NCBI RefSeq assembly: GCF_028610625.1
Contig: NZ_JAQQWU010000008.1
Span: 62,001 to 126,000, forward strand
Direction: 5' to 3'
Length of the DNA stretch: 64,000 bases
Source of the DNA: Guptibacillus spartinae
GTDB lineage: Bacteria > Bacillota > Bacilli > Bacillales > Guptibacillaceae
Position numbers and translations under genes: made by a program. The number at the start of each line of letters is the position of its first letter. The stretch's first letter is position 1. The notes below the pieces were generated by a model. That model was not told where the DNA came from, did no database searches, and worked only from the letters and a program-made list of their open reading frames with translations. Of this stretch, positions 58,866 to 64,000 are shown in pieces.

Positions 58866-59162
58866 TTAATCATCTGATTGAAGGGGTGCAAGATGTTCCA
58901 TCTCTACATTTTCAATGAATGGATCAACTAAAGAAGTGAATTTTTTGAATCGATCGGATGACATAAAGCCTTCAGTATGCGAGGCAAGCGTCTCCCATTC
59001 AATGAGTATGATGTATTTACGGTCCGTTTCAATTGATTTTAACAAGCGATAATTCATGTATCCTTCTGTTTCCGCAATGAAGAGCACAGCTTCTTTAAAT
59101 GTTGCCTCAAATTCCGATTCAAGCCCTGCATGAATGGTGAAGTAAGCTTTTTCAATAACCAT
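58866..59162 (-). CDS. Antibiotic biosynthesis monooxygenase (ABM) domain protein
   Basis: The 98-residue dimeric ferredoxin-like fold protein has VIEKAYFTIHAGLESEFEATF and YMNYRLLKSIETDRKYIILIEWETLASHTEGFMSS, typical of the ABM family of quinone oxygenases and haem-degrading HmoA/IsdG-like enzymes. It follows the nitric oxide synthase gene by 18 bases and shares its terminator, so it may handle a haem- or NO-related substrate. Which ABM reaction it performs is not readable. Confidence 0.8.
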   Translation of the reverse strand: MVIEKAYFTIHAGLESEFEATFKEAVLFIAETEGYMNYRLLKSIETDRKYIILIEWETLASHTEGFMSSDRFKKFTSLVDPFIENVEMEHLAPLQSDD

Positions 59163-59180
59163 GTCTACCCCCAGTTGTGT

Positions 59181-60248
59181 TTAATAAGGTTTTGGCTGAT
59201 AAAAATAGTTCGGTGTTACAATTTTGTTTTTGTAAGGTTTATGGAAGATATGGGTAGTCGCTGGAGACATCGGTGGTATTAACCACGTCCAATTTCCAGT
59301 AACCTCTCTTTCTGCCTTCTCTTCGTTTTGCTCGAATTTTTTAAATTGTTTTGCAGCCGTATGATGATCGACAATGCTGACGCCTGACTGCTGATAGGAA
59401 TACAGCACTGCTCGATTTAGTTCTACTAATGCTCGGTCTTTCCATAATGTTGCATTTGAACTTGTATCAAGATTCATCACCTTTGCTACATCCGGCAATA
59501 AATTGTATCGGTCCGTGTCCGCCAGATTTCTTGCACCAATTTCAGTACCCATATACCAACCATTAAATGGTGCAGCATGATAGTGAATGCCTCCAATTTC
59601 TAATCTCATATCTGAAATAATGGGTACACCATACCAACGAACATTTAATGGAGTGAAGTTGTATTCAGGATGCTGGATGTCAACTTCGCGTACTTCTTCA
59701 CTCGGGATTTCTACGACATTTGGCTTAGCACCTTCAATTGAGAAAACAAGCGGGAGTACATCATGTCCCGTTCCATCTCCTTGCCAGCCAAGTTTCATCA
59801 CTTCCTTAGTAAACATGACTGAATCAGGATCACCAACGATCCCTTTATCCGTTTCATAGCCTGCATAGCGTATGAGCTGATGATTCCATATCCGAACAAT
59901 GCCAGGTTGAAAAATCGTAATAGTTGGTTTAATCTTCCCTCCGTTAGTAGCCATGCGGATATGATGGATGAGTGCACGTGTTACTTCATCAGGAGTCTTA
60001 GCAAAACGGGCATCCAAAACTGTCATCGTGTTCCAAAAAAGTCGTCCTATGCATTTATTGCTGTTTCTCCAGGCCATCTTAGCCCCATGAGATAGTTCTT
60101 CATATGTATGCGTATAGGAACCTGTTTCAATAATTTCATGCTCTATTTCTTTTTTTCGGTCCTTTAAACGTGATGGCTCAACATCTAATTCGGCATAGGC
60201 TTGATCTATAAAATCAAAAGCTTTTTGAATGAATTGCTCGATTTCCAT
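59181..60248 (-). CDS. nos: Nitric oxide synthase oxygenase
   Basis: This bacterial NOS of 355 residues makes nitric oxide and citrulline from arginine using haem and tetrahydropterin. The haem Cys is in [14 protein letters not shown] near residue 70. Conserved blocks include [20 protein letters not shown], the substrate-site WYGVP and [11 protein letters not shown]. There is no reductase domain, as in Bacillus, so flavodoxin or sulphite-reductase-type partners must supply electrons. I start at ATG 60248 (MEIEQF) with GGAGG 8 bases upstream rather than a TTG five codons earlier. Co-operonic with the ABM gene. Confidence 0.95.
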   Translation of the reverse strand: MEIEQFIQKAFDFIDQAYAELDVEPSRLKDRKKEIEHEIIETGSYTHTYEELSHGAKMAWRNSNKCIGRLFWNTMTVLDARFAKTPDEVTRALIHHIRMATNGGKIKPTITIFQPGIVRIWNHQLIRYAGYETDKGIVGDPDSVMFTKEVMKLGWQGDGTGHDVLPLVFSIEGAKPNVVEIPSEEVREVDIQHPEYNFTPLNVRWYGVPIISDMRLEIGGIHYHAAPFNGWYMGTEIGARNLADTDRYNLLPDVAKVMNLDTSSNATLWKDRALVELNRAVLYSYQQSGVSIVDHHTAAKQFKKFEQNEEKAEREVTGNWTWLIPPMSPATTHIFHKPYKNKIVTPNYFYQPKPY

Positions 60249-60471
60249 TGTCTCAACCTCCAATAGCCTGAGACGGTTTCATAACCTAATCTTCAGCTGG
60301 TGATAAATAAATCCTTTTCTTATGATCCAACTGTCATTATAGCACAATCCCTATCGTTAGAAAGAATCCTCCTCGTCAATTATCAATGCGGAATGGTTTA
60401 CAGATGGAAAAATGTCGTGTAGGATATACAAATCAATTCATACTAAAAACATCGGAATGAGGTGCTTTATC

Positions 60472-61713
60472 ATGATGGAACAGCCAGTTCACTCTTCAAA
60501 AACGAATTTACAATTACCTTTCTTAAAGGCACCACAAAAACCCGTTCTAACAGGGGGATTTTTAGTCATTGGTGTTCTCGCATTCATTTTATGGCTAGAT
60601 CAAGGTGTTCAACAAATGATTTTATTTGGTTTAGGTCTATTACTAGGCTACTGTCTATTACATGCAAGATTTGGGTTCACTTCTGCTTTTAGACAATTAT
60701 TAAGTGTAGGTAACGGAACAGCAATCCAGTCACATATGCTTATGTTAGCAGTAGCAAGCACCCTGTTTGCACCGATCCTTTCGAACGGTTTCGGATTATT
60801 TGGAACGACTCCGACTGGATATGTCTTTCCGGTTGGCACAAGCGTTGTCGTAGGATCTTTTTTGTTCGGGATAGGGATGCAACTTGGTGGAGGCTGCGCT
60901 TCAGGTACCCTCTATACGGTCGGGTGGGGGAAAACTGAGATGTTGTTAACACTTTTCGGTTTTATTATCGGATCCGTTATTGGGGCCTGGCACTTTGACT
61001 TTTGGGTAAATAAAATGCCATCTTTTCAAGCTGTTTCCCTCGCTGAAGATACTGGACTCGGTTATTTTGGTGCTTGGATCGTACAGCTTTTATTGTTTGC
61101 ACTCATTTTCTTTGCAGTTAAGTTCATTGCCAAAAAACGACAACCTCCGAAAATGAAACCTCTACCAACCACATCTGGCTGGAAACGAATTTTTCGAGGT
61201 TCATGGCCAATTTGGACGGCGGCTATAGCATTAGGTGTCTTAAATGCACTTACGTTAATTTCGCGCGGTAATCCCTGGGGAATTACATCTGCGTTCGCGT
61301 TATGGGGATCAAAAATCGCTTTGTTTCTTGGCATTGATGTCACACAATGGGGATATTGGTCAGGCCCTAAAGGAGAAGCACTTCAACAATCGATTTTAAA
61401 TGATTCAACGAGTGTCATGAACTTTGGTGTGATTCTCGGTGCTTTTGTCGCAGCTGGCGCAGGAGGCGCATTTGTAATGAGAAGAGTTCCTCTTAAATTA
61501 GCGGCTGCTTCTATTATCGGTGGTTTATTAATGGGCTATGGAGCGAGATTAGCATTTGGTTGTAATATCGGGGCCTATTTCGGTGGCATAGCATCATTTA
61601 GTTTACATGGATGGGTTTGGATGATTGTAGCACTAGCAGGTTCCTATCTTGCTCTCTATTTACGACCTCTCTTTGGATTAAAAAATCCAAATAAAAATGA
61701 TCAATTTTGTTAA
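60472..61713 (+). CDS. YeeE/YedE (TsuA-like) sulphur-compound transporter
   Basis: An integral membrane protein of 413 residues with two repeats of the YeeE/YedE fold, each with its conserved Cys: QLGGGCASGTLYTVGWG near residue 140 and AFGCNIGAYFGGIASFSLHGW near residue 363. Studied members (TsuA) import thiosulphate through these Cys. ATG 60472 has GAGGTG upstream; earlier in-frame Met codons lack a ribosome site. It faces away from the NOS operon. Confidence 0.88.
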   Translation: MMEQPVHSSKTNLQLPFLKAPQKPVLTGGFLVIGVLAFILWLDQGVQQMILFGLGLLLGYCLLHARFGFTSAFRQLLSVGNGTAIQSHMLMLAVASTLFAPILSNGFGLFGTTPTGYVFPVGTSVVVGSFLFGIGMQLGGGCASGTLYTVGWGKTEMLLTLFGFIIGSVIGAWHFDFWVNKMPSFQAVSLAEDTGLGYFGAWIVQLLLFALIFFAVKFIAKKRQPPKMKPLPTTSGWKRIFRGSWPIWTAAIALGVLNALTLISRGNPWGITSAFALWGSKIALFLGIDVTQWGYWSGPKGEALQQSILNDSTSVMNFGVILGAFVAAGAGGAFVMRRVPLKLAAASIIGGLLMGYGARLAFGCNIGAYFGGIASFSLHGWVWMIVALAGSYLALYLRPLFGLKNPNKNDQFC

Positions 61714-61770
61714 GCGATAGTAGGAACGTTGGACTTTACCCATTTGCCCTTTTTTAAGCAACAATTATTT

Positions 61771-61806
61771 TAAAAAGCCAGATCAACGATGATCTGGCTT
61801 TTTTTC
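61771..61806. terminator. Bidirectional terminator between YeeE-type and DUF6501 genes
   Basis: AAAAAGCCAGATCA-acga-TGATCTGGCTTTTTTT, serving two convergent genes. Confidence 0.93.
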
Positions 61807-61809
61807 TAT

Positions 61810-62016
61810 TCATTTTACCTCTTCAAAATACTCTTTATAAAATCCACCGATTTTACCACTATTGTCTACAACGAATAAAAACTCTTCCGTTTCATTTTTC
61901 ACTTCATAAGTTTTTCCTTCTGTTAAAACGCGGTTCACCATATACTTCTTCGCATCAGTATGTATACATTTCACTTTTTTTATCGTGGCTGACTCTTTCC
62001 ATGTTTGATGAATCAT
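61810..62016 (-). CDS. DUF6501 family small protein
   Basis: The 68-residue protein begins MIHQTWKESATIKKVKCIHTD. I use ATG 62016, which has AAAGGAG 8 bases upstream; a TTG six codons earlier would place the ribosome site inside the gene. The product is mostly beta-strand, ending GKIGGFYKEYFEEV, and is widespread in Bacillaceae as a conserved protein of unknown function (recalled as DUF6501). A single gene. Confidence 0.75.
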   Translation of the reverse strand: MIHQTWKESATIKKVKCIHTDAKKYMVNRVLTEGKTYEVKNETEEFLFVVDNSGKIGGFYKEYFEEVK

Positions 62017-62056
62017 TTTATTCACTCCTTTCAACTATCTTTCTATTTTACATGAC

Positions 62057-62086
62057 AGTAGCGATAAGATAAAGGATGTCGCTACT
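62057..62086. other. Stem-loop of unknown role upstream of the DUF6501 gene
   Basis: AGTAGCGA and TCGCTACT pair perfectly around a 14-base purine-rich loop. It lies in the likely 5' leader of the DUF6501 gene, has no T tract and sits beyond the odhB terminator, so it is probably not a terminator. Confidence 0.4.
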
Positions 62087-62155
62087 CTCTCATCTTTCTT
62101 TTAAAAATAAGGTTCGCCTTTTTTCATCTTAATCAAAGATATCATACTCAATTGA

Positions 62156-62187
62156 AAAGAACCTGAATCCAAAGGATCCAGGTTCCA
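62156..62187 (-). terminator. Terminator of the odhAB operon
   Basis: Minus strand GAACCTG-gATCC-TTT-GGATt-CAGGTTC then TTTTC. Directly after the odhB stop. Confidence 0.88.
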
Positions 62188-62192
62188 TCTTT

Positions 62193-63485
62193 CTATCCTT
62201 CAAGAAGAAGCTGTTCAGGATCTTCTAGAAGTTCTTTAATTTTTGCTAAAAAGCTAACCGCTTCTCCACCATCAACAATACGATGATCATAAGATAGCGC
62301 AATGTACATCATAGGACGATTTTCCATTCGTTCTTGATCAATTGCAACAGGACGCCACTGAATTTTGTGCATACCTAGAATACCAACTTGAGGTGCATTT
62401 AGAATCGGCGTTGATAGCATTGATCCAAAAATCCCTCCGTTTGTAATGGTAAATGACCCACCTTGTAGTTCATCAAGCTTCAGCTTATTGTCGCGTGCTT
62501 TCTTTGCAAGATTACCAATTTCTTGTTCAATACCTGCAAATGATAACTTGTCCGCATCACGTACAACTGGAACGACAAGACCCTCTTCCGCTCCAACAGC
62601 GATACCGATGTCATAGAACTTCTTCAAGACGATATCTGTATCCTGGATTTCAGCATTTAGACGAGGATATTTCTTAAGTGCGCCTACAACCGCTTTTGTG
62701 AAGAAAGACATAAAGCCAAGTTTCACATCGTTATCTTCAAGGAATTTATCTTTACGACGCTTACGCAATTCCATGATTGCCGTCATGTCTACTTCATTAA
62801 ATGTTGTTAACATCGCTGCTGTATGTTGAACTTCAACAAGACGCTTAGCGATCGTTTGACGACGGCGAGACATTTTAACACGTTCAACTGGTTTGCTGTC
62901 ATTCGGTTCAGGAGACTGCTTTTGTTGCTTTGGTGCGTCTTGTTTCTTTTCTTTAGGCGCTTCTTTTTGGCTTGCTTTGTCTGCATGTGCTTTCACATCA
63001 TCAGGGCGAACACGACCTAATGGATCACGCGTTTCAACCTTATTCAAATCAACGCCTAGTTCACGAGCAAGTTTTCTTGCAGAAGGTGAAGCTACAGTGC
63101 GTCCATTCTCAGACTTTTCTTCTGATGATTCCGTTGCGTGAACCTTAGACTCCTGATCTGATTTTGCTTCTTCAGCTGATTGTTTTTCTTCTTTTTTCGC
63201 TTCAGTTTTTTCAGATGTGTCCTCTTTTGAAGACTTAGAAGAACTACCTTCTCCATTGCCAAGATAAGCAATAATTTCTCCAACTTCTACATTATCGCCC
63301 GGCTCTTTCAATAGCTCTTCAATGACACCGTCATTTTCTGCGCTCACTTCAATGTTTACTTTATCTGTTTCAAGCTCAACAAGGTTGTCACCTTTTTCAA
63401 CTTTGTCGCCTACTTTGATTAACCATTGAGAAATGGTACCTTCTGTAATGGATTCTGCTAGTTCTGGTACTTTAACTTCAATCAC
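62193..63485 (-). CDS. odhB: 2-Oxoglutarate dehydrogenase E2, dihydrolipoamide succinyltransferase
   Basis: The 430-residue E2 subunit moves the succinyl group from lipoamide to CoA in the TCA cycle. The lipoyl domain (1-76) has the lipoyl Lys in [11 protein letters not shown] near residue 43; a long Lys/Glu/Ser-rich linker (about 80-125) leads to the peripheral subunit-binding domain ([19 protein letters not shown], about 132-168), then a second linker and the catalytic domain with [13 protein letters not shown] near the C terminus. The start is GTG with AAGGAGG 8 bases upstream. It overlaps odhA by 8 bases. Confidence 0.95.
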   Translation of the reverse strand: MIEVKVPELAESITEGTISQWLIKVGDKVEKGDNLVELETDKVNIEVSAENDGVIEELLKEPGDNVEVGEIIAYLGNGEGSSSKSSKEDTSEKTEAKKEEKQSAEEAKSDQESKVHATESSEEKSENGRTVASPSARKLARELGVDLNKVETRDPLGRVRPDDVKAHADKASQKEAPKEKKQDAPKQQKQSPEPNDSKPVERVKMSRRRQTIAKRLVEVQHTAAMLTTFNEVDMTAIMELRKRRKDKFLEDNDVKLGFMSFFTKAVVGALKKYPRLNAEIQDTDIVLKKFYDIGIAVGAEEGLVVPVVRDADKLSFAGIEQEIGNLAKKARDNKLKLDELQGGSFTITNGGIFGSMLSTPILNAPQVGILGMHKIQWRPVAIDQERMENRPMMYIALSYDHRIVDGGEAVSFLAKIKELLEDPEQLLLEG

Positions 63486-64000
63486 GACGATTACCTCCTT
63501 GATGGGAAACAGTTTTGGATGGTTCTAGAACTTCTTGAATAATTCTTTCTTGATCTTTTTTATGAACATTAGGTTCGCCACCTGCAGGACTAGAACGATC
63601 TGGACGTCCCACATAGCTTACAGTAACGCCTTCTGGAGCCGTCTCTCTAAGACGTGGAGAAATGTAATTCCAAGAACCCATATTCTTTGGCTCTTCCTGC
63701 AACCAGATAATTTCTTTAACGTTTGAATAACGATCAAAGATGTTCTTCACTTCTTCATCTGGAAATGGATAAAGTTGCTCTACTCTAAGAACGTGAAGCC
63801 AATCATATTTCTCATCAGAAGACTCAATTTCAGTTGCAAGATCTACTGCTACTTTACCAGTACATAATACAATACGTTCGACTTTATCTTTCTTTTCACC
63901 AAGACCCGCTTGCTCAACGACACTTAAAAATTGGCCCTGACTAAATTCGAAACCAGGAGATGATGTGCGTTGATTACGGAGAAGGCTCTTCGGCGTCATG
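63478..64000 (-). CDS. odhA: 2-Oxoglutarate dehydrogenase E1, C-terminal part (cut by window end)
   Basis: The last 173 residues of the thiamin-diphosphate E1 subunit; the rest lies beyond the window. Blocks [53 protein letters not shown] and [28 protein letters not shown] are characteristic of OdhA C termini. It overlaps the odhB start by 8 bases, so the two are translationally coupled and the complex stays balanced. Confidence 0.93.
   Translation of the reverse strand, partial: MTPKSLLRNQRTSSPGFEFSQGQFLSVVEQAGLGEKKDKVERIVLCTGKVAVDLATEIESSDEKYDWLHVLRVEQLYPFPDEEVKNIFDRYSNVKEIIWLQEEPKNMGSWNYISPRLRETAPEGVTVSYVGRPDRSSPAGGEPNVHKKDQERIIQEVLEPSKTVSHQGGNRRD

Overview
The window looks like chromosome from a low-GC, Gram-positive endospore-former lineage (Bacillaceae; a marine, halotolerant or alkaliphilic relative of Bacillus is my guess). 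The reasons are strong AGGAGG ribosome sites, frequent GTG/TTG starts, many U-tailed terminators, and Bacillus-type proteins: KtrC/KtrD, a YpvA-type helicase, flotillin, oxygenase-only nitric oxide synthase, a DacC-type PBP and OdhA/OdhB. Nearly all genes are intact, and most lie on the minus strand. No rRNA, tRNA, CRISPR array, prophage or insertion sequence was seen.

Layout. 1-155: start of a GNAT gene cut by the window edge. 219-11388: a ten-gene minus-strand operon for carboxylate uptake and beta-oxidation (acyl-CoA dehydrogenase, fused TRAP permease, TAXI binding lipoprotein, acyl-CoA ligase, two 3-hydroxyacyl-CoA dehydrogenases, enoyl-CoA hydratase, hotdog thioesterase, second acyl-CoA dehydrogenase, thiolase). 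11426-15804: its apparent control region, a ketopantoate-reductase-like gene, a PAS/AAA+ sigma-54 activator and a GlcD-like FAD oxidase. Two consensus -24/-12 promoters flank the reductase gene and a 41-bp inverted repeat sits about 110 bp upstream of the operon promoter. I read this as a sigma-54 regulon for importing and degrading an unidentified organic acid, and it is the most interesting system here.

15.9-25.9 kb: flotillin, an acyl-CoA dehydrogenase/MaoC/MaoC operon under a TetR-type palindrome, a CAP-domain lipoprotein, PEP carboxylase, and the KtrD/KtrC potassium uptake pair. 26-28.3 kb: an AT-rich accessory patch with a GNAT gene and an SGNH esterase/PadR operon whose promoter spacer is filled by a perfect palindrome. 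28.5-38.5 kb: MBL hydrolase, histidine phosphatase, APH-family kinase, DinG-like helicase, LLM oxidoreductase, threonine deaminase, a HAD phosphatase/glycerol-1-phosphate dehydrogenase pair, and tryptophan 2,3-dioxygenase. 38.5-40.2 kb: a minimal tyrosine recombinase with four copies of a nonamer upstream and about 0.9 kb of apparently decayed DNA.

40.2-55.3 kb: 5'-nucleotidase, lactate oxidase/monooxygenase-like enzyme, MFS transporter, VOC protein, SF1 helicase, LysR/YeiH pair, a channel-like protein with an altered pore, metallophosphoesterase, a PBP4-type peptidase without a recognisable signal peptide or normal start, several small proteins, a YdbM-like flavoprotein and an aldo/keto reductase. 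55.7-64 kb: small proteins, a stand-alone methanogen-output-domain protein, an orphan IucD/SidA N-hydroxylase, a DUF4395 protein, an ABM/NOS pair, a YeeE/TsuA transporter, a DUF6501 protein, and the odhAB end of the 2-oxoglutarate dehydrogenase operon (odhA cut by the window edge).

All functional calls come from reading motifs and recalling families. No database search or structure prediction was run.
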